64,000 nucleotides of DNA from assembly GCA_016720425.1 (NCBI GenBank), contig JADKKQ010000001.1:248001-312000 (forward strand). The letters run 5' to 3'. The translations under genes were made by a program, and so were the position numbers. A model generated the notes under the pieces. It ran no database searches, was not told the DNA's origin, and saw only the letters and a list, made by a program, of their open reading frames with translations. Shown here one piece after another: positions 26,389 through 35,138 of this stretch. Position 1 is the stretch's first letter. The number at the start of each line of letters is the position of its first letter. The stretch is from Betaproteobacteria bacterium (GTDB taxonomy: Bacteria; Pseudomonadota; Gammaproteobacteria; Burkholderiales; Casimicrobiaceae).

Positions 26389-27032
26389 ACCAGGCCGCGT
26401 TGCTGGGCCGCCAACACGGCCTCGGTGCGGTTGCGCACGCCGAGGACGCGAAAGATCGCCAGCAGGTGGACTTTCACGGTCCCTTCGGTGAGGCCGAGTT
26501 CGCGCGCGATCAGCTTGTTGGACAGTCCCCTCGCGAGCAGCCTCAACACCTCGCGGTGGCGCGCGGTGAGGGACTCGGCCCCCGGCGCGACGCCGTGGGC
26601 GGGGGCAGAGCCGTCGTGGAGGTAGCGCGGCGGGAAGTATTGACCGCCGCCGAGGACGATGCGCACGGCCGCGACGATCACGTCGGGCGGCTCGGTCTTG
26701 GGGATGAACGCCGCAACGCCGAGGTCGAGCAGCGATCGGACCAGCGTCGGGTTGTCCTCGGCCGACACCACCGCGACCGGCAGCGTCGGCGCGACGCGAC
26801 GCACGGCGGCGACGCCGTCGAGGCCGGAACCGCCGGGCATCCGCAGGTCCATCAGCAGCAGGTCCATCGACGGATGTTCGCGCGCGAGCGCCAGCGTGCC
26901 GGGCAGGTCCTGCGCCTCGACGAAGCGCGGCGACGGCCGCAGCGACTGCAAGGCGCTGCGCAGTGCGTCGCGCATGATCGGGTGATCGTCGGCAAGACCG
27001 ATCGTCGGGACGGGCTCGCCGTCTTCCATCAT
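26385..27032 (-). CDS. LuxR-family response regulator (NarL/FixJ type)
   Basis: This 215-aa two-domain regulator has a receiver domain at residues about 10-128, with acid pocket Asp15/Asp16, phospho-acceptor Asp62 in LLLMDLRMPGG and the conserved Lys in FIPKTEPP. A LuxR-type HTH at about 150-210 reads LTARHREVLRLLARGLSNK then IARELGLTEGTVKVHLLAIF. It is divergent from a hybrid histidine kinase whose start is 183 nt away, so the two probably form a two-component system. Start is either of two consecutive ATGs (27032 or 27029). Confidence 0.92.
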   Translation of the reverse strand: MMEDGEPVPTIGLADDHPIMRDALRSALQSLRPSPRFVEAQDLPGTLALAREHPSMDLLLMDLRMPGGSGLDGVAAVRRVAPTLPVAVVSAEDNPTLVRSLLDLGVAAFIPKTEPPDVIVAAVRIVLGGGQYFPPRYLHDGSAPAHGVAPGAESLTARHREVLRLLARGLSNKLIARELGLTEGTVKVHLLAIFRVLGVRNRTEAVLAAQQRGLV

Positions 27033-27214
27033 CGAACCACCAGGGACGGGGAATCCGTCGCATTATAGGCGCAGCGCCGGGCGCGGCCGTGGTCGCGGTG
27101 CGGCGCAGAGTTTCCACACCCTTGTGCAACCGCCGAGGGTCGTCGAGCGCGCTTTCGGGGGCGCCGCCGGCTGGGTTCGCGCATGGGTTTGCCTTCGCCT
27201 GGGAGTGCTCGACG

Positions 27215-29653
27215 ATGCCCGGATCGGACGCTCGCGCCTGCCCCGTCTCCGTGTGGTGCCCGGCGGCGACCCTCCTCGCTGCCGCGGCCCTGGCCGCCGC
27301 GCTGAACGCGCCGGCCGCCGCGAACACCGACGCCGGCCTGCAGACGCTGAACCGCGGCGAATTCATCCTCTCGCCGGCGTCCGATCCGCCGCCCGCCGCG
27401 GCGTCGTGGCAATCCGTCACGCTCCCCGACGTCTGGAAATCGAGCCGCCCCGGGCAGTCCGGTTTCGGCTGGTACCGCTTCGCCTGGGAGATGCCGGTGG
27501 TCCCGCGCCAGACCTACGCGATCTACCTGGCCACGACGCGGGTCCCGACCCGGGTGTTCGTCAACGACGCGTACGTCGGCGCCACCGGGGATTTCTTCGG
27601 CCCGCGGCCGCGCAGCTTCGACCAGTCGCAGGCGTTCGACGTGCCGGCGGAGCTGCTGGTTCGAGGGCGCAACGTCGTCACGCTGCAGGTGAACGCCACC
27701 GGCCAGGGCGCGACCGCGCTGGACGTCGTGCTGGCCGGTCCCGAGGCCGAGGTGCGCAAGCGCGCGATGCGCGACCTGTTCATCCACACCGTGGCGCCCG
27801 GGATCGTCAGCGTCGCCACCTTCGTCGTCGGGCTGTCGATCCTGCTGCTCTGGCTGCGCCGTCGGGAGACCGCCTACGTGCTGTTCGGCGTCGCGGCCAT
27901 GCTCTGGGGCGCGCACACCGCCGTCACCCTGCTGCCGTCGCAGCCGCTGCCCGACCCCCACTATCCGGTCATCTGGCACGCGGTCTACATGCTGTTCGTC
28001 GTCCTGCTGTCGCTGTTCTGCGCCGACTTCGTCGGCTTCCGCTCGCCACTCTTTCGCCGTGCGGCGATCGGCTTCGCCCTTGCGGTCGCACCGATCCTCT
28101 ACCTCGCGCTTCCCTTCGGCGCCTTCGTTCCGACCGCGGTGGCGTTACGCGCCAGCGGCATCCTGATCGTCCTTGTCGCGCTCGCCGCGGTGGCCCGCTA
28201 CGTTCTCCGCCACCGCAGCGTCGAGAGCCTGCTGCTGCTCCTCGCCGGTGCCGTGTCGGCGGCGTTCGCTCTGCACGACTGGTTCGCGGCCCAGGATCCG
28301 GACGCCGTCCGGCCGGTCTGGCTCGTCCCCTATGCGGCGGTGTTCTTCCTGTCGCTGTTCGGCTGGGTGCTCATCGACCGCTTCGTGCGCGCGCTGAACG
28401 AGGCCGAGCGCGTCAACGTCGTGCTCGAGCAACGCGTGCAGGAGAAGAGTGCCGCGCTGGTTCGCCAGCTGGCCGACACCGAAACGGCGCGGCGGCAGGC
28501 CGAGGAAGCGCAGCGACAGGCGGAGGCGGCGCGGGTCCGCGCCGAGGCCGCGGACCGCGCGAAATCGCGCTTCCTGGCCGCGGCGAGCCACGACCTGCGA
28601 CAGCCGTTGCACGCGCTCGGCCTGTTCGCGGCGGCCCTCGGCCAGCGCTCGCACGAGCCGGAGTCGATGGCGATCGTCGAGCGCATCAAGACGCTGGCCG
28701 GCTCGCTCGGGGCGCTCTTCTCCTCGCTGCTGGACGTCTCGAAACTCGAGGCCGGAATCGTCGTCGCCGCGCCGCGCGACGTCGCGCTGGCGCCGCTGCT
28801 GGAGAGGATCGCCAACGACTTCGCGCCGGAGGCGCTGGACCAGGGTCTCGATCTCCTGGTGCTGCCGACGCGTCGGGTCGTCCGGTCGGATCCGCTGCTC
28901 CTCGAGCGCATCCTGCGCAACCTGGTGGCGAATGCGCTGAAATACACGCAGCGCGGCGGTGTGCTCGTCGGCTGCCGGCCGCGCGGCGGTGGCGTGTCGA
29001 TCGAAGTCTGGGACACCGGCCCGGGAATCCCGCCGGCGGAGCAGTCGAGGATCTTCGAGGAGTTCTACCAGATCGGCAACGCCGAGCGCGATCGCGCCAA
29101 GGGGCTCGGGCTGGGCCTGGCGATCGTCCGCCGCCTGGCGGATCTTCTCGGCCATCGCGTCGAGCTCGCGTCGCGGCCCGGTCGCGGGTCGGTGTTCCGC
29201 GTGCAGGTGCCCAGGGCTTCGGGCGATGTCGCGGACGCTCCGCCCGGCGTCGACGCGCCGGCGACCACGCTCACCGGCCGTCGCATCCTGGTCGTCGACG
29301 ACGAGGTTGCCGTGCGTGACGGAATGTGCGACCTGCTCGCCGCCTGGGGCTGTCGCGCGGAGGCTTTTGCCGGCCCGGCGGAGGTTCCCCCGGACGCCTT
29401 GCCGCCCGACGCCATGATCGTCGACTACCGGCTGGCCGGCAGCGTCGACGGCCTGGCGGCGATCGCGGAGCTCCGTGCGCGGTTCGGCCGCGATCTTCCC
29501 GCCATCCTCATCTCGGGCGAAAGCTCGAGCGCGCACCTGGCGCGCATCGATGCCAGCGGGATTCCGCTGCTGCACAAGCCCGTGCCGCCGGCGAAGCTGC
29601 GCGCGGCGCTGCAGTACACGCTGGCCCGGGGCGACAGCAAGGCGGCAGTCTGA
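27215..29653 (+). CDS. Hybrid sensor histidine kinase with 7TMR-DISM-like sensor
   Basis: An 812-aa membrane kinase. A signal sequence (about 1-35) leads to a periplasmic galactose-binding-like domain (about 45-180), then seven predicted membrane helices (about 195-395), a coiled coil rich in Ala/Glu/Arg (about 400-450), HisKA with His459 in AASHDLRQPLHALG, an HATPase with NLVANALKYTQRGG and GLGLGLAIVRRL, and a C-terminal receiver with Asp737 in AMIVDYRLAG. The layout matches 7TMR-DISM hybrid kinases that sense extracellular ligands, often carbohydrates. ATG 27215 has GGGAG 9 nt upstream. The divergent LuxR regulator is the likely output; the signal is unknown. Confidence 0.9.
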   Translation: MPGSDARACPVSVWCPAATLLAAAALAAALNAPAAANTDAGLQTLNRGEFILSPASDPPPAAASWQSVTLPDVWKSSRPGQSGFGWYRFAWEMPVVPRQTYAIYLATTRVPTRVFVNDAYVGATGDFFGPRPRSFDQSQAFDVPAELLVRGRNVVTLQVNATGQGATALDVVLAGPEAEVRKRAMRDLFIHTVAPGIVSVATFVVGLSILLLWLRRRETAYVLFGVAAMLWGAHTAVTLLPSQPLPDPHYPVIWHAVYMLFVVLLSLFCADFVGFRSPLFRRAAIGFALAVAPILYLALPFGAFVPTAVALRASGILIVLVALAAVARYVLRHRSVESLLLLLAGAVSAAFALHDWFAAQDPDAVRPVWLVPYAAVFFLSLFGWVLIDRFVRALNEAERVNVVLEQRVQEKSAALVRQLADTETARRQAEEAQRQAEAARVRAEAADRAKSRFLAAASHDLRQPLHALGLFAAALGQRSHEPESMAIVERIKTLAGSLGALFSSLLDVSKLEAGIVVAAPRDVALAPLLERIANDFAPEALDQGLDLLVLPTRRVVRSDPLLLERILRNLVANALKYTQRGGVLVGCRPRGGGVSIEVWDTGPGIPPAEQSRIFEEFYQIGNAERDRAKGLGLGLAIVRRLADLLGHRVELASRPGRGSVFRVQVPRASGDVADAPPGVDAPATTLTGRRILVVDDEVAVRDGMCDLLAAWGCRAEAFAGPAEVPPDALPPDAMIVDYRLAGSVDGLAAIAELRARFGRDLPAILISGESSSAHLARIDASGIPLLHKPVPPAKLRAALQYTLARGDSKAAV

Positions 29654-29963
29654 GGGTGCGGTTCCAGCGGGTTGGCGCGGTCGATTGGAATTCGACTCGA
29701 GAAACCGGGGATCGCCAAGGCCCGGGCCGTCCCGACGAGCCCGGACGGATGAAGCCGCGCGGGAACGATCGGCGCGGGGATGCTACATTTTCGCAACGCG
29801 CGCCTTCGATTCGGCCCCGGGACCCGTCGGGCGAAGGTCCTCGGAGCAGCGGCCTCGGCCGCGAATCGTCGTCCTGGAGCGGTACTCGCGCCTGCAGACG
29901 CCCCGAAGGGAGTCCGGCTGGCTCGGCGCAGCCTCTCACCGCACGTTGATCAGGAGAATGTCG
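29654..29963. other. Intergenic region with a degenerate REP-like copy
   Basis: No gene is supported between the kinase and the ankyrin gene. Around 29840-29865 a sequence GGAGCAGCGGCCTCGGCCGCG resembles, in degraded form, the palindromic repeats at 12.0 and 49.8 kb. No convincing promoter hexamers were found. Confidence 0.35.
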
Positions 29964-30548
29964 ATGTCCGAACTCTTGCTGCAGGCTGCCGCGGCGGGTG
30001 ACCTTCCCCGTGTGCAGGCGCTGTTGACCGCCGGGGCCGACTGCAATGCGCGTGATGCCGAAGGCGCGACGGCGCTGATGCTCGCGGCGCACGCAGGGTG
30101 CCTCGAGGTCGTGCGCGCACTCGTCGCCGCCGGCGCCGACGTGAACGCGACCGACCCGCGGGGCTGGGGGCCGCTGATGAAGGCGATCTACAACCCCGAA
30201 CTCGATCGGGGTTTTGCCGACGTGGTCGAAGCGCTGATCCAGGCCGGCGCGGGCATCGAGACGCCGATCACCTACGGCATCCGCCCGCTGATGCTGGCTG
30301 CAGGCTACGGCGAAGCGGCGGTGGTGGAGACGCTGCTGCGCGCCGGTGCCGACGTGCTGGCGCGCAACGACGGCGGACTGACCGCGCTGATGATGGTCAA
30401 GGAGAAGTTCTACGTCGACGTCATCAACCTGCTGCACGAGGCGGAGCGCGACGCGGGTGTCGGCGAGGGGAGCTGCGCGACCAAGCACGCGCCGGGCGCC
30501 CAGGTCGTGACCTTCCTGAAGCCGGTGGGACGCGGCCCCGACGCCTGA
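29964..30548 (+). CDS. Ankyrin repeat protein
   Basis: This 194-aa cytoplasmic protein has about five ankyrin repeats from residue 3 to about 160, with repeat signatures such as GDLPRVQALLTAGADCNARD, GATALMLAAHAGCLEVVRAL and AGADVNATDPRGWGPLM. Ankyrin repeats bind other proteins; the partner is unknown. ATG 29964 is chosen over ATG 29958 because AGGAG then has a 7-nt spacer. No signal peptide is present. Confidence 0.82.
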   Translation: MSELLLQAAAAGDLPRVQALLTAGADCNARDAEGATALMLAAHAGCLEVVRALVAAGADVNATDPRGWGPLMKAIYNPELDRGFADVVEALIQAGAGIETPITYGIRPLMLAAGYGEAAVVETLLRAGADVLARNDGGLTALMMVKEKFYVDVINLLHEAERDAGVGEGSCATKHAPGAQVVTFLKPVGRGPDA

Positions 30549-30570
30549 CGCGACCGAGGCTCGCCGGAGC

Positions 30571-30616
30571 GCCTTCGTCCTCCGCACTTCGACGATCGCC
30601 CTTGGGGCGGCCCGGC
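30571..30616 (-). repeat. Degenerate copy of the 60-bp GRPKGEHRSAQHEG module
   Basis: Read leftwards this segment encodes GRPKGDRRSAEDEG, a decayed form of the peptide encoded by the 60-bp modules at 34.3, 38.2 and 60.3-60.4 kb. It lies about 45 nt past the stop of the enolase-family gene and on the same strand as that gene, but no reading frame now continues from it. Confidence 0.65.
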
Positions 30617-30659
30617 GAGAGTCCGACCTTTGCCGCGCCTGCCTGACTGTCGACCGCGG

Positions 30660-31751
30660 TCACTGCACGCGCAGCGGTTCCAGCGCGGCCCAGTCGAACT
30701 CGACCCCATGCCCCGGACGATCGGCGGCCAGCGCATTCCCCTCGACGATGCGCAGCGGGTTTGCGATGTACTTGTCGAGTCCGAAGCCGTGCGCCTCGAG
30801 GTAGGAGCGATTGGGCGCCGCCGCCAGCAGATGCACGGTGATGTCGTGCGCGCCATGCGAGGTGAGCGGCAGGTTGAAGCTCTCGGCCAGATGCGCGACC
30901 TTCATGAACACGGTGACGCCACCGCAGTTCGTCACGTCGGGCTCGGGGTAGGACACCGCCGCGGCGCGCATGAAATGCGCAAATTCGTGCAGCGTGTGGA
31001 AGTTCTCGCCCGTCGCGATGGGAATGCCGCCGTCGCGGAGAATCCGCGCGTGCCCGTGGATGTCATCCGGGATCGTGGGCTCCTCGAGCCAAACGAGCTG
31101 GCACGGCTGCAATGCGCGTGCCGCCCGGATGGCGCCGTCGACCGTCCACTGCATGTTCGCATCGGCCATCAGCGGAAAGTCCGGCCCGAGGTGGGCACGC
31201 ATGGCTTCGACCCGCGCAATGTCCTCCGACAGATTCGGGCGTCCAACCTTCATCTTGATCGCCCGGAAGCCGCGGTCGAGATTGGCGCGCGTCTGCTGCA
31301 GGAGTTCGTCCAACGAGAGCCACAGGTCGATGCCGCCCGCGTAACAGGGCACCCGGGCGTCGAATCCACCGAGCAACTGATACAGCGGAAGTCCGGCGCG
31401 CTTCGCCTTCAGGTCCCACAGCGCAATGTCGATGGCCGAGATCGCCGAGGCCGATTGCCCGCCCCGGCCGCCATAGTGCAGCGTCCACCACATCCTCTGC
31501 CACAGAGCCTCGGTGTTCCCGGCCGGCTGGCCCGCCAGTGCGGGAGCAAGATCACGCTGAATCATGTCGTGAATGCCGCCACCGCCCGCCCCGACGGTGT
31601 ACGTGTAGCCACAGCCTTGCGCGCCATCACTGTCGACGACACGCACGGCAATCAGCTCGAAGTGCTTCATGGCGCCATGGGTGCTGTCGGTGAGAACGAC
31701 CGGCAAGGGAATGCGATAGAAATCCGAGCGAATCGTCTTGATCGTGGTCAT
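30660..31751 (-). CDS. Enolase-superfamily enzyme (mandelate racemase/muconate lactonizing type)
   Basis: A 363-aa enzyme with the N-terminal capping domain and (beta/alpha)7-beta barrel. Visible elements are the KMKVG catalytic lysine segment (AIKMKVGRPNLSED), the metal ligands in LMADANMQW, WLEEPTIPDD and ATGENFHT, and the C-terminal TSHGAHDITVHLL containing His. Members racemise, dehydrate or cycloisomerise carboxylate substrates; the K-x-K lysine and late His suggest a sugar-acid dehydratase or racemase, but the substrate is unknown. ATG 31751 begins MTTIKTIRSDF; the ribosome site is weak. It is followed by no transporter or regulator of its own. Confidence 0.85.
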   Translation of the reverse strand: MTTIKTIRSDFYRIPLPVVLTDSTHGAMKHFELIAVRVVDSDGAQGCGYTYTVGAGGGGIHDMIQRDLAPALAGQPAGNTEALWQRMWWTLHYGGRGGQSASAISAIDIALWDLKAKRAGLPLYQLLGGFDARVPCYAGGIDLWLSLDELLQQTRANLDRGFRAIKMKVGRPNLSEDIARVEAMRAHLGPDFPLMADANMQWTVDGAIRAARALQPCQLVWLEEPTIPDDIHGHARILRDGGIPIATGENFHTLHEFAHFMRAAAVSYPEPDVTNCGGVTVFMKVAHLAESFNLPLTSHGAHDITVHLLAAAPNRSYLEAHGFGLDKYIANPLRIVEGNALAADRPGHGVEFDWAALEPLRVQ

Positions 31752-31966
31752 GTGCGTGGGGCCGGTGTGGACCGGCGGGTCGACTTGGCGAAGGGGACTG
31801 CCGCAGGCGGGCGAGGGTTCGAGCGTCAGGCTCCTTGCCTCGGCAAGGCCGCAACCTGTCACAGCATAGCGCACCCGGCAGCGCTCGTTGATCAGCGCAG
31901 GTCGAGGCGCATTGGCTTGGGAAAACGACCGAAGCGGACTGCGCCGCGGCTGCACGAGCGCGAACA

Positions 31967-31995
31967 AGCAAAAGGCCAACTCCGGGGAGTTGGCC
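31967..31995 (-). terminator. Rho-independent terminator of tRNA-Met
   Basis: Read leftwards, the perfect inverted repeat GGCCAACTCC/GGAGTTGGCC (31995-31974) is followed directly by TTTTGCTTG. It lies 18 nt past the 3' end of the tRNA gene on the same strand. Confidence 0.85.
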
Positions 31996-32012
31996 CATAT
32001 GCCTGTTGCATC

Positions 32013-32089
32013 TGGTGGCGAACCAGGGACTCGAACCCCGGACCAAAGGATTATGATTCCTCTGCTCTAACCAGCTGAGCTAGTTCGCC
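32013..32089 (-). tRNA. tRNA-Met (anticodon CAT)
   Basis: A 74-nt cloverleaf plus encoded CCA. Acceptor stem GGCGAAC/GTTCGCC, D arm GCTC/GAGC, anticodon stem GAGGA/TCCTT with loop ATCATAA (anticodon CAT), T arm CGGGG/CCCTG with TTCGAGT loop. The sequence fits elongator tRNA-Met, although CAT could also be tRNA-Ile2 after lysidine modification. Its upstream flank and body recur in decayed form at 34965-35038. Confidence 0.95.
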
Positions 32090-32301
32090 GTGGGGGACCG
32101 ATTATAGGCGAACTGGCGCATCCCGGTCAAAGCGAGGCTGGCGCGGTCGCTGCCGGGCGGGGCGCGCCTGCGCCTTCGGAGTCCGTGACCCGCGGGTTTA
32201 TCATTCGCCCGACGGGCCGCGGCAGGCGGATGCCTGCGCAAACCGGATGCGGCATCGTGCGCCTGGGTGGCGCCGGCACCGGCTCGAGAAGCGGAGGATC
32301 C

Positions 32302-34314
32302 ATGCGGGTAGAGGGTGCGAAGGACGGCCTTCGCGTACGTCTGGGCGACATCGTCCTGGTCGAGCACAGCACCGACGAGCCGGCGTTCTTCGCCGGCATC
32401 GGCGAGCCGGAAAGCAATCTGCATCGCGGCAACTTCAAGGTGCTCGATCGCCGGCTCGCGCGCTATGCGCTGGAGCTCATCGCGCTCGAAGTGCGGGACG
32501 GGCTCACGGTTGCTACGATGAAGCGCAGGGGCGCGACCGCCGCCGAGGTGACGATCACCTTCGGCCGGGACGGCGAGAACATCGGCGTCGAGCTTCACGG
32601 CGGCGGCCTCAACCGGTTCTGGATCCGGCTTCGCAGCGAGCCCGGCGAGCACCTGTGGGGCGGCGGCGAGCAGTTCTCGCACTTCAACCTCGCCGGGCGG
32701 CGGTTCCCGATGTGGACGCAGGAGCCCGGCGTCGGCCGGGACCTGACGACGCGGATGGCGCTGATCGCCGAGAACGACGCGAAGGCGGGCGCGCACGAGG
32801 CGGCAACGTACTATCCGCAGCCCACCTTCGCCTCCAGCCGCCGCTACGCGCTGCACGTCGACTCGCCGGCGTACTCGGTGCTCGACTTCACCTCGCCGAT
32901 GTTCCACGAGATCGAGGTCTGGGACACCGCATTCCGCTTCGAGCTCTTCGCCGGATCCGGCCTCGAGGACCTCGTCTGCCAGCTCGCCCGGCGCTTCGGT
33001 CACGGCGGCCACCTGCCCGAGTGGGTCTACAACGGCGCCATCCTGGGTTTGAAACGCGGCACCGCGCGCAATTTCGAGATCCTGGAGCAGGCACTCGCCG
33101 CCGGCGTCCACGTGTCGGGCATGTGGAGCGAGGACTGGTGCGGCCTGCGGCATACGTCGTTCGGCGCGCGCCTCTTCTGGGACTGGCAATGGAGCGAAAA
33201 GCGCTATCCGGAGCTGCCCGCGAAGATCCGGGAGTTGAAGGAACGCGGCATCCGCTTCCTCGTCTACAACAACCCGAACCTGTGCTCGGACGGCCCGCTG
33301 TTCAAGGAGGCCGCCGAGAACGGCGTGCTCGCGAAGAACCCGGACGGCTCGATCTGCACGATCGACTTCGGCGAGTTCGACTGCGGCTTCGTCGACTTCA
33401 CCAGCGAGGCCGGGCGGCAGTGGTACAAGGACCGGATCATCAAGCGGAGCATGCTCGACCTCGGCGTGTCCGGCTGGATGGCCGATTTCGGCGAGTACCT
33501 GCCGACCGACGTCCGGGTCGCCTCCGGCGAGGACGGCTGGAAGGTGCACAACCAGTGGCCTGCGCTCTGGGCCCGGGTCAACGCCGAGGCGATCGCCGAA
33601 GCCGGGCTCGCCGACGAGATCCTGTTCTTCATGCGCGCGGGGTACACGGGCTCGCAGAAGTACTGCAAGCTGATGTGGGCCGGCGACCAGCTGGTCGACT
33701 TCTCGCGCCACGACGGCCTCGAGACGGCGATCTCGGCCGCGCTCTCCTGCGGCGTGGTCGGCAACACGGTGAGCCACAGCGACATCGGCGGCTACACGAC
33801 GCTCTACGGCAACGTGCGCACCGAGGAAGTGTTCATGCGCTGGGCGGAGATGAACGCCTTCACCCCGGTGATGCGCACGCACGAGAGCAACCGGCCGGAC
33901 GAGTCGTTCCAGTTCTACCAGTCGGCGACGGCGCTCGCGCACTTCGCGCGGATGACCCGCATCTACCGCGCGCTCGTCCCTTATCTCAAGACGCTGTCGG
34001 CCGAAGCCGTCGCCACCGGCCTGCCGATCCAGCGGCCGCTGGCACTCCACTACGAGGCGGACCGCGCGACCTGGGCGATCCACGACCAGTACCTCTACGG
34101 CCGCGAGCTCCTCGTGGCGCCGGTGCACAAGTCGGGGATGCGGCATTGGCGGGCCTACCTGCCGCGCGGCGAGACCTGGGTCCATCTCTGGAGCGGGGCC
34201 GCGCACGAAGGCGGGCAGGTCGTCGAGGTCGCCGCGCCGTTCGGGCAGATCCCGGTGTTCTACCGCCAGGGCAGCGCCTGGGAAGACCTCTTCGTGTCGC
34301 TGCGCGCGCTGTGA
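32302..34314 (+). CDS. yihQ: Sulfoquinovosidase (GH31, YihQ family)
   Basis: Predicted to release sulfoquinovose from sulfoquinovosyl glycerol or plant/algal sulfolipid. The 670-aa GH31 protein matches E. coli YihQ along its length: nucleophile Asp395 in WMADFGEYLPTD, acid/base Asp462 in WAGDQ (67 residues apart, as Asp405/Asp472 in YihQ). The sulfonate-recognition residues also appear kept: Arg290-x-x-Trp293 in GARLFWDWQW and Tyr498 in HSDIGGYTTL. ATG 32302 has GGAGG 6 nt upstream. No signal peptide, so cytoplasmic. None of the other sulfoglycolysis genes (SQ isomerase, kinase, aldolase, SQ importer or monooxygenase) is nearby. Confidence 0.93.
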   Translation: MRVEGAKDGLRVRLGDIVLVEHSTDEPAFFAGIGEPESNLHRGNFKVLDRRLARYALELIALEVRDGLTVATMKRRGATAAEVTITFGRDGENIGVELHGGGLNRFWIRLRSEPGEHLWGGGEQFSHFNLAGRRFPMWTQEPGVGRDLTTRMALIAENDAKAGAHEAATYYPQPTFASSRRYALHVDSPAYSVLDFTSPMFHEIEVWDTAFRFELFAGSGLEDLVCQLARRFGHGGHLPEWVYNGAILGLKRGTARNFEILEQALAAGVHVSGMWSEDWCGLRHTSFGARLFWDWQWSEKRYPELPAKIRELKERGIRFLVYNNPNLCSDGPLFKEAAENGVLAKNPDGSICTIDFGEFDCGFVDFTSEAGRQWYKDRIIKRSMLDLGVSGWMADFGEYLPTDVRVASGEDGWKVHNQWPALWARVNAEAIAEAGLADEILFFMRAGYTGSQKYCKLMWAGDQLVDFSRHDGLETAISAALSCGVVGNTVSHSDIGGYTTLYGNVRTEEVFMRWAEMNAFTPVMRTHESNRPDESFQFYQSATALAHFARMTRIYRALVPYLKTLSAEAVATGLPIQRPLALHYEADRATWAIHDQYLYGRELLVAPVHKSGMRHWRAYLPRGETWVHLWSGAAHEGGQVVEVAAPFGQIPVFYRQGSAWEDLFVSLRAL

Positions 34315-34374
34315 TCCCGACGGGCCGCCCCGAGGGCGAACACCGGAGCGCGCAGCGCGAAGTTACGCCAGTGA
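34311..34374 (+). repeat. 60-bp GTG-to-GTG module (copy encoding GRPEGEHRSAQREV)
   Basis: The unit starts with a GTG whose TG forms part of the sulfoquinovosidase TGA stop (GTGA overlap) and ends exactly 60 nt later at another GTG followed by the same ATCCCGACGG. Between them the frame encodes VIPTGRPEGEHRSAQREVTP. It fills the gap between yihQ and the YgjV-like gene, but its reading frame differs from that of the latter. Confidence 0.75.
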
Positions 34375-34426
34375 TCCCGACGGCCGTCGGGCCTACCGGG
34401 AGCCGCGCCGTCGCGGTGCGGGAAGG

Positions 34427-34951
34427 ATGGATTTCCTGACGCGCGAGCACCTCGCCCAGGCGCTCGGTCTCGTCGGGTTCCTCGTCTCGCTCGTCGGCTA
34501 CACGTCCGCCAGCGACCGCCGGCTCAAGGTCATGATGACCGTCGGCCTCGTGTTCCTGACCGTCCACTTCCTGGTCTTCGGCGCCTGGCTGGTCGCGCTG
34601 AACCTCACCCTCAACACCGGGCGCACGTGGCTCTCGCTCCACCGTCGGGGCTTCCGCTGGTTTGTGGGCATCGCCGCGGTCCAGCTTGCGGTCTCCCTGC
34701 CGTTGATCGGCGCGGTGCGCGACGTCTTCCCCGTCGCGGGCAGCATCATGGGCACGTACGCACTCTTCTGCCTGTCGGGCGTGCGGCTGCGCGTGGCGCT
34801 GCTGGCGACCACCGGGCTCTGGTTCGTGAACAACCTGCTGTGGGGCTCGATCGGCGCCGTGCTGCTCGATTTCATGAACGCGCTCGCCAACCTCGCGGCC
34901 ATCCGCCGGATCCGCGCGACGGCGAAAGCGGCGGTGCCGGAGGATTCCTGA
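34427..34951 (+). CDS. YgjV-family inner membrane protein
   Basis: This 174-aa protein has about five membrane helices in the pattern of the Imp-YgjV family (PF10688): ALGLVGFLVSLVGYTSASDR, FLTVHFLVFGAWLVALN and FVNNLLWGSIGAVLLDFMN. The function of the family is unknown. The ATG follows GGAAGG with no spacer, so the ribosome site is poor, yet no earlier in-frame start exists. It lies between yihQ and the decayed tRNA. Confidence 0.8.
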   Translation: MDFLTREHLAQALGLVGFLVSLVGYTSASDRRLKVMMTVGLVFLTVHFLVFGAWLVALNLTLNTGRTWLSLHRRGFRWFVGIAAVQLAVSLPLIGAVRDVFPVAGSIMGTYALFCLSGVRLRVALLATTGLWFVNNLLWGSIGAVLLDFMNALANLAAIRRIRATAKAAVPEDS

Positions 34952-34964
34952 CCGCAGCGACCGG

Positions 34965-35038
34965 CGGCGAACCAGGAACTCGAACCCCGGACCAACAGAC
35001 TAAGATTCCTCTGCTCTGACCCGCTGCGCCGGTTCGCC
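34965..35038 (-). pseudogene. Decayed tRNA-Met copy with a CTT anticodon
   Basis: This 74-nt segment aligns end to end with the tRNA-Met gene at 32016-32089 in the same orientation. The acceptor stem GGCGAAC/GTTCGCC is perfect and the T arm nearly so, but the anticodon loop is ATCTTAG (anticodon CTT, lysine-type), the anticodon stem has a mismatch and wobbles, the D stem has a mismatch, and the CCA end reads CCG. The 5' flank also resembles that of the intact gene (AGGGGACAGATCACAGG versus TGGGGGACCGATTATAGG). Probably a relic; a functional tRNA is unlikely but not excluded. Confidence 0.75.
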
Positions 35039-35138
35039 GAGGGGACAGATCACAGGCAAAGGTTCGCCGGGCGGTCAAAAGTGGAAGGGTGGCGGGCGGG
35101 CCGCGCCCGACGGTGGCACATCGAAGCGGGAGAAGTGC

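Noticed and set aside
32080..34206. 708-codon frame antisense to the sulfoquinovosidase
   Set aside because: No family sequence; composition is that of a GC-driven shadow.
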